This document shows, piece by piece, positions 12,401 through 24,812 of a stretch of 64,000 nucleotides of DNA. The position numbers were made by a program, and so were the translations under genes. The number at the start of each line of letters is the position of its first letter. The stretch's first letter is position 1. Source of the stretch: Cercis canadensis. Taxonomy: Eukaryota; Streptophyta; Magnoliopsida; Fabales; Fabaceae. The stretch is taken from assembly GCA_003255065.1 (NCBI GenBank), contig QAOA01005205.1, forward strand, positions 451,630 through 515,629. The letters run 5' to 3'. The notes under the pieces are model-generated. The model was not told the DNA's origin. It worked only from the letters and a program-made list of their open reading frames with translations, and searched no databases.

Positions 12401-12904
12401 CTAAGATGCAGCACCGAAACGCCATTTTTAGCCACGTACTTATTTCGAGTATGGAAGCGAAATGCAAAACGCGTCTCCTTCTAATAAAATGCAAAAAATT
12501 CATTTTTTTTTTTTCATTTCAAAACGCTTTGTTCAGTGAAAAAATGTACCATTTCGTGAAAAAAATGCATTGAAAAGCACAACTAGAGAGACGATGGTCA
12601 CTAGAATAACATCGTTTTGGGGAGGCCGAATTTCCACTTAAGCGGAACGACACTGTTTTGCTTGAGAGGTAAATTCAAACCTCTCGAAACAATGCCGTTT
12701 TTACTTTAGCCATTTTGAGTTATTAGGCTCATTTACATGAGCTGAACAAAAATTAGATTTTTTGTTGGACATCTACATTTTATGATCACTTTTAATAGTA
12801 TTATGCGTGACATACCGATATACTCTTATTTTTTGAAAAATATCATACCCACATTTTATACCCGTATCGAGTATAAAATTTATATCCGTAACCATGTTAC
12901 ATAA
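12401..12904. mobile_element. Non-autonomous hAT-like element, copy 2
   Basis: A 504-bp insertion with an exact 8-bp flanking direct repeat GTTGCAAC (12393-12400 and 12905-12912). Left end CTAAGATGCAGC, right end reverse complement TTATGTAACATGG. It is related to the element at 1044-1721: both carry interrupted GTTTCG/AAACGC-rich blocks and a shared right-hand segment with a TTTTTTGAAAAAT run and TACCCGTATC. No transposase. Confidence 0.7.
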
Positions 12905-13395
12905 GTTGCAACTCACAATTCTAGCGTATTTGGCGAGATATGTACACCTCCTTTCATGAAGATGTATATGCGGTTCCATAGGCAAAGCAAAGCGAAGGGT
13001 TTCTCCAATTTCATTCAGAATTAACCGCCATTAAGTATTTATTGCGTTGTTGGTGTCGTTATTCGTTATGCCTTGTGCATTGTCATTTGCCGCCAAAAAA
13101 AAAAAAGTAAAGAAATCGATTATTTCCTTCCCGTACACACTCAAAGACTGAAAATCCATTTTCATTTACAGTAGCCTGTCATTTTCTAACGTCACCTCCC
13201 TCAGAAGTTTCCTTTCCATTCAATCCATCTTTCGTTATGGCGTACGTGGATGTTACGGACATGCTTACACATCCACTAATTGGTACCTTTAATCGGCCCG
13301 TTAAAAACAGTGCCCACAAAACTCATCTGACGTGGCATCATCCAGAGCACCTACTGTAATTTACTTAATGCAGTCACATTGACAAGATAATTACT

Positions 13396-13852
13396 TAATA
13401 TTTAAGTTTAGTTCTATTAAATATACTGTAATTTTAATGAATTTTAAATTAAATTTTTGTTTTTTTTTAAAATTTTATAGTTTTAAAATTTTTTTTAATT
13501 AAATTTTTACTATTATCTCTAATTATAATTTTATCAATTTAGTATTAATATAACAAATAACTTATTTATGTGATAATAAAATAAGTTAATATAATGTTAC
13601 AATAACACAAAAATTATTATTTTATCAAATTTTAACTTAAAAAAGATATAAAAAATTGATGAAATAATAATTTTTATGTTATTTTTGTGCTATATCAATT
13701 TTTTTTATTATCACATAAATAAATTATTTGTTTTATTAATACTAAGTTAATAAATTTATAATTATAAATGACGATAAAAATTTAATTAAAAAAATTTAAA
13801 CTATAAACAAAAAAAAACTTAAAATTCGTACAAACAACAATATTTAAACTTT
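13396..13852. repeat. Foldback element, AT-rich (family D)
   Basis: A palindrome of about 455 bp centred near 13640. The left arm (ATAACTTATTTATGTGATAATAAAATAA and flanks) pairs with the right arm (the complementary ATTATCACATAAATAAATTATTTG region). The whole unit is more than 80% A+T. A single arm of the same family is found at 52166-52345. No coding capacity. Between 12913 and 13395, and from 13853 to 14260, I see only promoter and leader sequence of the next gene. Confidence 0.6.
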
Positions 13853-14260
13853 CAAAATTAATATTAATTTTAATTTTTAGATTAAGAAAAAATTACACAA
13901 CACTAATTTTAATAATTATTTTAATTTATTTTTAACTGAAAGAAAATAATCAAATAGAGGAGAAAGGACGGAGACTGGTTGGTAGGAATTGCTGTTCTTC
14001 TTTCCTAGACTAAGTTCCCTTCAGAATTCGGTTTCTCAGAATTCCCACATAATTTCTCTTTCTTAGCTCCAATTTCTAGGGTTTCCTATTTATCTTCAAC
14101 TTTGTTTTGTGCTCTGGATCAGTTGTCGTATCCTAAAAACACATAAACCCACCGAATACAAAAGCCGGCGATTTGATCCAAGTGTAAATGGAGGCTTGCT
14201 TAATTGATCGGCAATAGCATTTTACCATCGCTTATAGATAAATTTTTATGTGATATTTAA

Positions 14261-17200
14261 ATGGCGGGCGCCGCCAACGAAGATGCCGATGCGGTCCTCA
14301 GCGATGTCGAGGAGGGCGACGATCCGGCTCCAATTATGATAAGGAATCCGGTACCAGAAGATGTCTCCGTTGACAAATTTAGGGAGCTTCTCGCTGAGCT
14401 CGATCGTGAACGCCAAGCTCGCGAGGTGGCGGAGAGCTCCAAATCCGAATTGCAAGTTTCATTCAATCGCTTGAAGGTGCTTGCTCACGAGGCCATTAAG
14501 AAACGCGAAGAATGTGCAAGGCAGAGAGATGACGCTTTGCGGGAAAAAGAAGAGGCTTTAAAATCAAATGACAAAGTTTTGGCCGAATTGGCGGAGATAA
14601 ATAGATTGAAGGATGATCTTTCAAGGCAGAGGGATGAGATTGCCAAGCAATTTGATGACTTGGTAAAGGAGAGAGACGCTCTCAAATTAGAAATTGGAAA
14701 CTCCACGCATATGCTGGTGACTGGGATTGACAAGATATCTGCTAAGGTGAGTAATTTTAAAAATTTTGGAGCGAATGGTTTGCCCAGATCGCACAAATAC
14801 ACGGGTTTGGCAGCTGTAGCGTATGGGGTAATTAAGAGAGCTAATGAGATTGTTGAAGAGCTTGTAAAACAGATTGATGCAACTGCTAAATCTAGGAATG
14901 AGACGAGAGAGCAGATGGAGCAAAGGAATTACGAGATTGCCATTGAGGTTTCTCAGCTGGAAGCAACAATCAGTGAGAAAACTTCTGTCGTTGAGAATCT
15001 GGAGAGAATACTTGCTGAAAAGGATGAAAAAATACATGAGATTGAACAAGAGATGTCAGAGTTGAAACAAATAGGTAGTGACTATGATGACAAGTTGAGT
15101 AAGTTGGAATCGAAGATAGAATCACAGAGGCCTTTACTGATTGATCAGTTGAATTATGTGTCAAAAATTCATAACCAGATTTACGATGTTATTAAGGTAA
15201 TTGATACAAATAATTCGGACTCGTCAGAGTCCTTGTTTGTCCCTCAAGAAACAGACATTGAGGAGAATATACGTGCCTCTTTGGCAGGGATGGAATCTAT
15301 ATATGAATTGACTAGAATCGTTGTTGAAAAAGTAAGGGATTTAGTTGAGGAGAAGAATCATGAAATTAAGACTTTAGATGAAACGGTTACTCGATTAGTC
15401 AAGGAGAAAGATCAAATTGGTTCATTACTTAGGAGTGCTTTGTCAAAGAGGACGACATCTGATCCCTCTTCCAGAACAAAAGAATTGTTTCTAGCTGCAG
15501 AAAATGGTTTGAGGGAGGCTGGGATAGATTTCAAATTTAGTAAGCTTCTTGCAGATGGACAGAATTCAGCTTCAACTGACAAGTCTGACGTAACAGAAAA
15601 GGAGGAGGATGAAATATACTCGTTGGTAAGTACCTATGAGTGTATTTGGATTTTTTTTTTCTTACCTAAGTGAAGTTAATTATTTCAATCTTAGTATGCA
15701 TTTTGAAGTTTCGTATGAGTTATTTGTTCATGCATTGTGTACAGGCTGGTGCTTTGGAGAATGTTGTTAAGGCATCTCAGCTTGAGATCATTGAGCTGCA
15801 GCATACTGTGGATGAGTTAAGGTACTTAACATCAGAGTTTAAACACACAGATGTTTGCTATTTGCATAAAAGAAAACCTTCTCCTCACGCAGTGGAGAGT
15901 ATGTATAATTGCAGTCTCTTGTTGTGCTGACCTGGTACTTTTTTTGCTTTGCATATCCCTTAACTGCATTAAGGGCAGAGTTGAGTTTACTTAAGCAGCA
16001 TATAGAGGCTCAAACCAAAGAGCTCAATCATAGAATGCAGCGGATAGAGGAACTTGAAGAGAAGGAGAAAGTGGCAAATGATAGTGTAAGTTTGCTTGTC
16101 TTTTTAAAAGTTTTGCTTCGGTTTTCCTAGCCGTGGTTGATTTTATCTGATATTCATATATTCAGATTGTAGATTATGCTGTATAGCCTCACTGTATTTG
16201 ATGCTTCTCTGGCACTAAGTATAACCTTGGCCTATCTATGATGTAGGTTGAGGGGCTAATGATGGACATTGCTGCTTCTGAAGAAGAAATTAATAGATGG
16301 AAAGTAGCAGCAGAGCAAGAAGCTGCTGCAGGCAGAGCTGTTGAACAAGAATTCGTGGCACAGGTTTCCTCCTGGTGTTAGCAATATTTATTGACACGTT
16401 TGGTATATTTAGTTGGCTGATTAGAATAAAATTTTAAAACTAACATGGTTTCTGCTCTTGAATTTCTCTTAACATCTAAAGAAATAACAAGTGTGCTTGG
16501 TGAATGATAATAGGATATCTGATGATAAATGATTTTCACACAATAGAAATCAAGGTGAAAGGCATTATTCTCTTTTTTTTTTTCTTCTGTTTTTCTTTTT
16601 TTGGTTTTTTGGGAGGTGGGGAGTGGGGGAGGGGGATCATTAAGCGTGGCTTTAATGCAATTGATTGAATATCATTGAGTCTGGCTTTAATTGTGCAATG
16701 AAATTGAGGAATGGAAAAATTAGTATTACTAGTAATACATTATTCCCATTGAGTTCATTATTGGCGTAATCCTTTATGCATTCAATTCAAAGTGTGATGC
16801 TATCCCTTTTTTTATTAGAAAAAATATATTATAGGACTACGGTCTTTCTGAACAAGTTCATGACAGTAATTACAGCAGGTTTATTTTTCAAGTAGGGATT
16901 ACAGAATCCCACTCGTGGGACTTTTTCACTCTTCCTGCTCATTAAATTTTCAGTTTTCGTTGAACATTCATATTCATAATTACTAGTTGTAAATCTGCAG
17001 TTGTCAGCTCTTAAGCAGGAACTTGAAGAGGCAAAGCAATCCATGTTGGAATCAGAGAAGAAACTAAAATTCAAAGAAGAGACAGCAGCTGCCGCCATGG
17101 CAGCGAGAGATGCAGCCGAGAAATCTCTCACATTGGCAGATTTGAGGGCCTCTAGGCTAAGGGATAGAGTGGAGGAACTTACCCATCAGCTTGAAGAGTT

Positions 17201-17351
17201 TGAGAACAGGGAAGACTCGAGGGGCCGAAACAGGCCTAGATATGTGTGCTGGCCATGGCAGTGGCTTGGCCTGGACTATGTAGGAGTTCATCAGCCTGAC
17301 ACACAACAGCAGACTTCTAATGAAATGGAGCTTTCTGAACCTCTCTTATGA
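14261..17351 (+). CDS. Plant coiled-coil protein (paramyosin/myosin-tail-like), function unknown
   Basis: Five coding exons: 14261-15625, 15745-15821, 15974-16085, 16247-16363, 17001-17351, giving 673 residues with all phases consistent. The protein starts MAGAANEDADAVLSDVEEGD (acidic, disordered) and is then almost continuous heptad-rich coiled coil from about residue 45 to 625, with a non-coiled break near 160-185 (the GLPRSHKYTGLAAVAYGV region). It ends in a distinctive conserved tail: RGRNRPRYVCWPWQWLGLD at about 632-649, then a polar stretch ending ELSEPLL. The architecture and length match the uncharacterised Arabidopsis protein I recall as At1g24560; the myosin label in databases reflects only the coiled coil. 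There is no membrane segment or signal peptide, and the Trp-rich tail could be a docking motif (inference). The start is the first ATG of the long open exon, after a 5' region rich in pyrimidines. Confidence 0.85.
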
Positions 17352-19182
17352 TTATTGTACCCTTTTCTATTCTTTTTTTTTTTTTCATCCCGTGTATTTA
17401 TTTTGATCTCTTCATCATTTCTAAATGCCACCAAATTGTAGCTTATAGCATCAACATGTTCAAATATCTCATAATGCCGCAATGGGGGGTTTCATATCAC
17501 AGCAGCTTCCGGCCTGAGTGACTTCTACTGTTAGAGCTGCTAACTGGTTGTCCTTGCCGGCTTGCCCTGCGTGATTCTTCATCAAAGCAATTGGCTACCT
17601 GGTAAAGCCACTGACACATGGACTGTTATTAACTCCAAGTTGTTATACGTACTAAATATATTGCGTAGAGATGGTTGTTTGTTCAAGACATGTCAAAGGA
17701 AATGTTCAGCATCTGTTAATTTTACTGTCTAGTGTTCATCTACTTTGGTCCACTTAGCAAATACGCTTTTGAGAGCTAGAGATTCGGCACCCTTCTAAAT
17801 TTTATATTGTATTGTACAGGTGGGTCGGTCATGTTACCACGCCGCTAGCAGCCACTTCATTTTTACCTGGCTGGATGGGGTTTTATTTCCCTCTTTTATC
17901 TCACTTGCGTTTTATACATATGCATGATTTGTTCGGTTTTTTAAGTTCGGCATATGTTCTGAAATTTTAGGCTAGCATTGTATATTTAGAAATTTTTGGG
18001 GCTGATTGGCGAGTAAAAGCACTCGTGCAGTATCTTTTTTCTTTCTCTTTCTCAAATAAAATTGTAGACGTTATGAAGGTATCGATTTTCTTATATAGTA
18101 TATTAAAGCAGGAAGCACAGCACTATAAATAAATAAATAAAGTACAACACTATAAATAAGGGGAGATTTCACATATATTTTCAACTGGGTGAATGATTGT
18201 AGTACTTTTTTCATAAATCCTCATTTGTAAATTTAGATAAAATTTAAAGTGTAAATTAAACTAATGTTCACAATGCAATATTTATGGAGGTTTTTTTTTA
18301 TATATTTTATTGTATGTCATATTACATAAAAATAATTAATATATAGATTACATGTATACAAATTAATTATTTGTAAGTTTATTTTAAAAAAATAAGATAA
18401 ATTAATTTTATATCAAATAAAATATAAAAATTATGTATGTTTGTCATGTCAATGTAATATAACATATACATATAGTATCATAAAATCTCCTAATATTTAT
18501 ATATATATATATATAAAAAAAAAAGGTTTTGCTTTTTGGGTACATAAAAAAAAAAGTCTTTCAACTTTAGTGAAGATGTAGATTCCTCCTAAAACCATTT
18601 TGAAGTTGGACAACGTTCCATGTTATTACATTGTCCAAATCTCCTCCAATACAAGAACTTCGTCTAAATTAAAAAATGGAGCCAGTTTGGTGACAAAAAG
18701 TTTTACTCCTTTTACCTTTTGTTAATGTGCAAATTATCCATAATTTTTTTCAAATGACGTAATCTTTTTCCATGTTGTCAATATCAATTTAAACAACCAT
18801 TACAGAAGGTTTGATTTGCATAATGTAATAATGCAATATGTAAATTGGAAAAAAGTTTTAGAATAATATGAAAATTAATTAAAGTTTAAGAGTACTTCAA
18901 TATATGCATGGATTTATAAAAATAATTTATTAGATCTAAATTAAATTTTAAATATTTTGTTGTTTTTGTAAAACATCGTGGTTTACTATCCAAACGGGGC
19001 CTAAGAAATGAGATGTGCGCATAAAGAAACGAACGGTCCAGATTAACCATCCATGTAAAACCAACGAGCAGAGACGGCTGAGAATGAAGAATGGTGTTGG
19101 GCGTGATTCTCTTGCTCAGAAGTGCTTCAATGCTTTCTTAAGAATCAATGAGCCAAGCTGACATTTAAGGTTTTGTTATCCG
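17352..19182. other. Spacer between coiled-coil gene and AFC2
   Basis: Holds the 3' untranslated region of the coiled-coil gene, a dAdT-rich region with a foldback MITE at 18290-18490, an AT dinucleotide run near 18500-18515, and the leader of AFC2. No gene is recognised. Confidence 0.5.
18290..18490. repeat. AT-rich foldback MITE, family C copy 2
   Basis: Shares the arm block TATGTCATATTACAT, the centre with ATTAATTATT and the block TAAAATATAAAAATTAT with the copies at 3200-3402 and 33600-33815. The ends are partly inverted repeats. Boundaries are approximate. Confidence 0.55.
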
Positions 19183-22100
19183 ATGGAGATGGACTACGTT
19201 ACAGACTTTCCTTACTCTCAGATGGATCGGCGACCCAGGAAAAGGGCAAAGTTAGCTTGGGAAATTCCTCAAACTCAAACCCACTCTAAGGTAATAATAA
19301 ATTAAAAAAAGATACTTTGTTATCATCTCTACTGATAAGCTTTCTTAGCTTTTTCTTATTCTTTTTCTTTCAAAAATGATTTTGAAAATCCTTATCGATC
19401 TGCTCGTTTCAATGCAAATTGTTTAGAATTTGAAAAAGCAGCGGATTTACAAGAAATTTTAATAAAAATTCAATCAGCAGTTGGCAAATTTTAATTGGAT
19501 TGGAGGATAAAGCCATAAATAAAACGATCCCTTTTACCTCCTATTGGTTTTGTCTGATATGTTTGTGCGAATCAGCCCTTCAAATCCAACTTTATGTGCT
19601 GTCGAACATAGGACTCTAGGAAAATGTTTAACTCTTTTGAGATGAGTTAACTGTTTTTGTTTTAGAAAAAAAAAAAAAAAAAATATGCGGAAAAAGGATC
19701 TTGATAACTGAAGTGGATGAATTTTCTATTATATCTTGCATTTGCTCGGAAGGTTTGGATTTTGGACTACGAGTTTTTGGAGCATTTAATCTAGGCTTAT
19801 TTGGTTATATTTTGTGAAAAAGAATATGCTATGCACCTGAATTTGAGAATGTCTGATATGATATTTAAGTAAGCTTTCTGAGCCCTATCATATTATCCTC
19901 CTGTATGCCTGACAAATACATCAATTGGTTTTAATCAAAGAAAATAAAATACAGCTGTTGCCTGTTGGCTGTTAATACACATGGCCTTTTGCAGTGTATT
20001 CTTGATTATCTCTGTGACATGATTACAGTTTGATTTTGATTATCTAATGGTAACTTATAATATGTATACTTATGCTTTAATAGTTTTCTGCAGATAAATT
20101 TTCACTTGAATGATTGTAGACATTGTAATAAGTTTCTTGAAAGTGTATGGTTTAAAAGGGGGGAATAAGTTTTCAATTGCTGTTTGCTTAGTGAAGTATG
20201 AATAAGTGGCTGTGTGTAGGCTCATTCAGGAATTTATTATGGACAAGAGGTTGCTAATGTGACAAGCTTTGGAACTTCAAGGGTACTCCCAGACTATGCC
20301 GGTCTATTTGTAAAGGGATTGGCTGAGAAAGGTTCTCCCCCATGGCGAGATGATGACAAAGATGGACATTACATGTTTGCCCTTGGAGAGAATTTAACCT
20401 CACGCTGTAAATACATTTAACCACCATTGAAGGGTTTTTCCGTTCTTTCTTTTATAGTTAGACTTACTTGTTTTGCTTGCCGAAAATTCTGAGAGTCATA
20501 CTAAGACAGAAGAAAATAAACTTGGCCAATTAGCTAGAGAATTGGTGCATTTTCCTTCTGTTTTTAGTTTTTCAATATTTACTTCTTAATTTTTAAGAAT
20601 ATTTTATTTAAATTTTCAAAGTTACATTATGCATAAATATAGGTCTTATGCATGTATATTCTTTCTATAAAATTTAAAAGGTATTTCATAGTTGTAGACA
20701 TTATTAGTTTAGAATTTGTCAGGTTGTATGATTGCTCCATCTTCTGCATATCAATTTAATGCCTCCAAATATTTTTCACCCCATGCGTTCTTGGAGTTAT
20801 TTAACATATGAATTGAAAAGATTTGTGAACTTGTTATGTAGTTTGTGATTTTCCTACTTGAATTTAATCCTTTCCATTTAATTTTCTTCTACATGCCTAT
20901 GAAAAATCATCCTCTTAATAATTTAAGAACACTATTTTTTTGCTAAACTTGGCAAATAATGGAATTTTTTTTTTAAAAAAAAAAAATTTATGTCTTAGTT
21001 TATATAATTACTGATGCTGCATAATCCTCATGTGCTTTGTTTCTGTACTTGCAGATAAGATCCTCAGAAAAATTGGCGAAGGTCACCTTCTGATTCCTTT
21101 TAGATTTTATCTGATTATGGATTTAATTTTAATTTTATTTTTTTCTTAAACTAGCTGTTAGCTGTTTGCAGGGACTTTTGGTCAGGTTCTGGAATGTTGG
21201 GATAGAGAAATGAGGGAGCCGGTTGCCATTAAAGTTGTACGAGGTATTAAGAAATATCGTGAGGCAGCAATGGTAGAAGTTGATGTGCTCCAGTTGCTTG
21301 GGAAGTATGACAGGAATGGCAGTCAGTAGGTTTATTTTCTCCGACATAATTTTCCATATTGGCTTTACTATCAGTGGTCAATTTAAGTTTATGTCCATTG
21401 TTAAGTCATTTTATCCTTTGCAGTTGTGTTCAAATACGGAACTGGTTTGACTATCGTAACCATATTTGTATTGTGAGTATCTAATTAACATATGGTGACA
21501 TCCTTTCCAAACTTCACAAATATTTCTGGGGGTTAAGACTCTTCAGTGAAATTTAAATGGTCTTAACAGGTATTTGAGATGCTTGGACCAAGCTTATATG
21601 ATTTTCTCCGGAAGAACAATTATCGCCCATTTCACGTTGATCTTGTCCGAGAGCTAGGCAGACAACTGTTGGAATGTGTAGCATGTGTGTAATTGTTGCT
21701 TCCACTGTTTCTATTTCTAAACTTGGTAGCAAACAGTCATTTGAGTGACATAGTTTGGCTCTTCTTTCTGCCTTAGGGATATTATAATTTGTTTGTGTTT
21801 GGTTTATCCAATAAAGTTCTCTTTAATTGTTAATCTTTTCCCTCAGGAAGGCTTTTGTATCTCTTATTCTGCTTTTATGGTATAAGCCATTATAGTGGTT
21901 GTGAATTTATAGAGAGATTCCACCCCAATAAGGGAGTGGAAAGAGTGGAAACTATGCAATGTTATACAGTGCTTATGTTGGCAGTGTTTCTAAACTTGCA
22001 GTTGTGCATGATTTGCGCCTCATCCACACTGACCTGAAGCCTGAGAATGTACTTTTTGTTTCCCCAGAATATATAAAAGTCCCGGACTACAAGGTATATC

Positions 22101-23242
22101 TGCTTTCATGGTGTTTATTGCTTAGATTGTGTTTTACTAGTTCTTCAAAGATAAATGCTGGTGATACAATCTTTCCGCTTTCCGAATTGCCTACACTTTG
22201 GTTCTAAAGCATCTTTTGTCAAGTAAATTCAAAATTGTTAAAATTGCTTATCAATATTGCAGGTTACATCCCGTTCACCAAAAGAGGGTACCTCTTATAA
22301 GAGACTGCCAAAGTCAAGTGCTATTAAAGTTATTGATTTTGGTAGCACAGCCTATGAGCACCAAGATCACAACTATATTGTCTCTACTAGGCATTATCGG
22401 GCACCTGAGGTTATCCTAGGTATGTTAATATTTCTGTTATACACCTGCCATTTTCATGGTTACATCATTTAAGCTTTTATTCTTGATTAAAGGTAATTGT
22501 AGCTTAATTTATTTTTTCAAGGTCTTGGGTGGAGTTTCCCTTGTGACATATGGAGTATTGGTTGCATTTTGGTTGAGTTGTGTTCGGTATGTTAACATCC
22601 TCAATAGTATAGTGGTCTGTGAGGCAGACAACTTCTCCAAATTTTATTTGATGTGTAGTGTCATGGACCGGAAAATGCTTGCAGGGAGAAGCTTTGTTTC
22701 AGACACATGAGAATTTAGAGCACCTAGCCATGATGGAGAGGGTTTTAGGCCCAATACCTCAGCACGTGTTGAAAAGAGCAGAGTACGTAACCTTCTAATT
22801 CTTGATTTAGTATTATTTTTGTTGGTTTATTTTAATATCTATATAGACTTTCATGACTTGCTCGTACTAACTGCTTCTGTCTTTTAATATGTTGCACAGC
22901 CGGCAGGCAGATAAGTATGTGAGAAGGGGTAGACTGTACTGGCCAGAAGGTGCAGTATCTCGTGAAAGCATCAAGGCTGTCTTGAAACTACCTCGTCTTC
23001 CTGTCTGTAAAATAATTTATTTGTCTAGTTCAATGTCCCTTTTTTCCCACTCTCTGGTCATAGTTTGTGAATGTGCTTTTTTGACTTCACAGAATCTGGT
23101 GATGCAGCATGTGGATCACTCTGCAGGGGATCTTATTGACCTCTTGCAGGGTCTGCTTCGGTTTGACCCCTCCAGTAGATTGACGGCTCATGAAGCACTC
23201 AGGCATCCCTTCTTTACCAGGGACCATTACAGGAGATTTTAA
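19183..23242 (+). CDS. AFC2: LAMMER-type (CLK) protein kinase AFC2
   Basis: Dual-specificity LAMMER/CDC2-like kinase that phosphorylates SR splicing factors in the nucleus. Twelve exons: 19183-19290, 20220-20406, 21055-21081, 21172-21325, 21424-21472, 21570-21684, 22002-22093, 22263-22419, 22522-22586, 22685-22782, 22900-23002, 23093-23242; total 434 residues. The N-terminus [20 protein letters not shown] matches AFC2 better than AFC1 or AFC3 and carries a basic nuclear-type patch (RRPRKRAK). Kinase landmarks: Gly-rich loop GEGTFGQV at 106-113, Lys128 in VAIK, the LAMMER-specific catalytic loop HTDLKPEN at 222-229 (Asp224, Lys226), DFG at 269-271, [10 protein letters not shown] activation segment, and the signature [12 protein letters not shown] at 330-341. 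The 27-nt exon 3 is a micro-exon. The exon 11 donor (GTCTGT at 23003) is weak but is the only one that keeps the frame. All catalytic residues are present. Confidence 0.95.
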
Positions 23243-23879
23243 GACAATGATCTTCCTCTCGCTCTTACCCTCATAATCCCCTTTTTGGGGAATGATCCAT
23301 GTTTGCTTGGGAGTGGTGTATTTGGTTATAGTGGTTGTCTAAATGATGATTATTTTTTCTTTTCTTGGTTTATTGTCAAGAATAAGGGGTTTTCTTTCCC
23401 TTACTGATTTGTTTAGTTTTTGTAGATAAATTCATTGTCTGGAGAAGCTTTCTCCGAATCCAATTTTGTACGCATCAAAATCTAATGTATAAGCATCTTG
23501 CCTTGTGGGACAAGTTTGCTTTGACCTGTTGTATTATAATACGAGATTCTGAGTTAAATTATACTTCAATTTCTGCAAAGGCCCCATAAGTGGTGTGTTT
23601 GATTAATTGACTACGTATCAGGAGAAATTTTGCATCTTTAAGTAGTAAATACGAGTGGTGAAAGTTAAAAGGTTGATGGTGATATCGTTGTGTAGTCCTG
23701 GAGAATTCTTGGCAAGACACAATCAAGATGCAAATTAGTGGTTAAAATTTGATGTCAAGATGTTATTGAAAGCAAAGAAAGAATGTGACAATTAAGCAAA
23801 ATGAATTTCCCCAAATCCCAAGGCAAAAAATAGTACCATATTTAATTTGACAATGTGTTCTCAGCGCCAAATTGCTCCT

Positions 23880-24812
23880 TCAACGTTTGGTTCGGCATTT
23901 CCTTTTGATCATAACCCCATCGGGAGGGCGTGTGAGCATGATACTGCAATGACCATATAGGTTATAAGAATACCTTAAGATGCTTCCCAAATTGGATCTT
24001 GCCCTGAATACTCCTTTCACTTCAAACACAACGCCATTGCTTTCCATCTGCCTCGTTAGCCGTTGGCTTTCTACCAACGGAAGCCGAACTTGACTTGTGA
24101 CCAAATGAATATTAGCAAGCCTAGATTGAGTCTTTGTTGCCGAGAAAGGTTCAATATATTGAGAAGCAATAAGGGTGCTTCCATAGTAGAGATCAATAAT
24201 CACGGAGCTGAAGTCCACATGCACCTTCTTGTTTGGATTTGTGAAGTTTGCGAGCACTGTAAGATCGGCATTGAGTAGATAACCCGTGTCAAGGTAGGCA
24301 GCATTTATAGTGGCAGCAGGTACATCGAAACGAGGACTCTGAGGACGAAAAACAAGATACACTATGAGGACTACTAACCCTCCAATTATTATTACAAGCC
24401 AAAATATTACGCAGAAGACAGCAGCAAACCACGTATGAGGTTTGGTTTTTTGCGGCGCGGGCACCCGGTAGCCATGTATGTTCCGTCTATGTTCATGGTG
24501 AGGTTTCCCCGTGGGAGTAGCCCGACCAGGCTCAGGGTCGAGACGACGTGGGTCATGTATTGGCGGTGGCACCTGTGGACTACTTGGCTTGAGGGATGGT
24601 TCTCGAATTTTCACCCGAGGCCGCTGTGATTGATTTGGTCGATCATCAAAATCTGTAGGGGCAGGAACCCTTGAACCACGTGGTGGTTGGCCACGGTGGT
24701 CTTGCTGCTGCCCTGGTGGCACTAGTAAACCAGGTCCAGGTGGATGCAAATGATCTTCATGCGTAGGTTGCAACGGTCTCGAAAAATGAGGGTTGGTTTC
24801 TCGACGAGACAT
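23880..24812 (-). CDS. NHL / LEA_2 family membrane protein
   Basis: Intronless, 310 residues. Residues 1-125 are a Pro/Arg/His-rich disordered cytoplasmic tail. One strong membrane segment lies at about 128-153 (WFAAVFCVIFWLVIIIGG followed by LVVLIVYLVF). The rest is a LEA_2/NDR1-HIN1-like beta domain (about 165-295), with the family's FTNPNKK, DLYYGSTLIASQYIEPF and YGHCSIML motifs. Members are plasma-membrane proteins linked to defence or abiotic stress, but the role of this one cannot be read from sequence. It matches the LEA-hydroxyproline-rich family gene I recall as At1g13050, which sits beside the PPR gene in Arabidopsis as here. It is tail-to-tail with AFC2 (638 bp between stop codons). 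The start is the only ATG that includes the full basic N-tail. Confidence 0.88.
   Translation of the reverse strand: MSRRETNPHFSRPLQPTHEDHLHPPGPGLLVPPGQQQDHRGQPPRGSRVPAPTDFDDRPNQSQRPRVKIREPSLKPSSPQVPPPIHDPRRLDPEPGRATPTGKPHHEHRRNIHGYRVPAPQKTKPHTWFAAVFCVIFWLVIIIGGLVVLIVYLVFRPQSPRFDVPAATINAAYLDTGYLLNADLTVLANFTNPNKKVHVDFSSVIIDLYYGSTLIASQYIEPFSATKTQSRLANIHLVTSQVRLPLVESQRLTRQMESNGVVFEVKGVFRARSNLGSILRYSYNLYGHCSIMLTRPPDGVMIKRKCRTKR

Noticed and set aside
14485..15164. Several minus-strand open frames of 64-120 codons opposite the coiled-coil exon
   Set aside because: Shadows of the 455-codon plus-strand exon, which has clear heptads and consistent splicing; the antisense frames have no family signal.
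22983..23092. Possible retained intron extending AFC2 exon 11
   Set aside because: An open frame does continue through the intron, but joining 23002 to 23093 gives [15 protein letters not shown] as in AFC kinases, whereas read-through inserts 30 hydrophobic residues.
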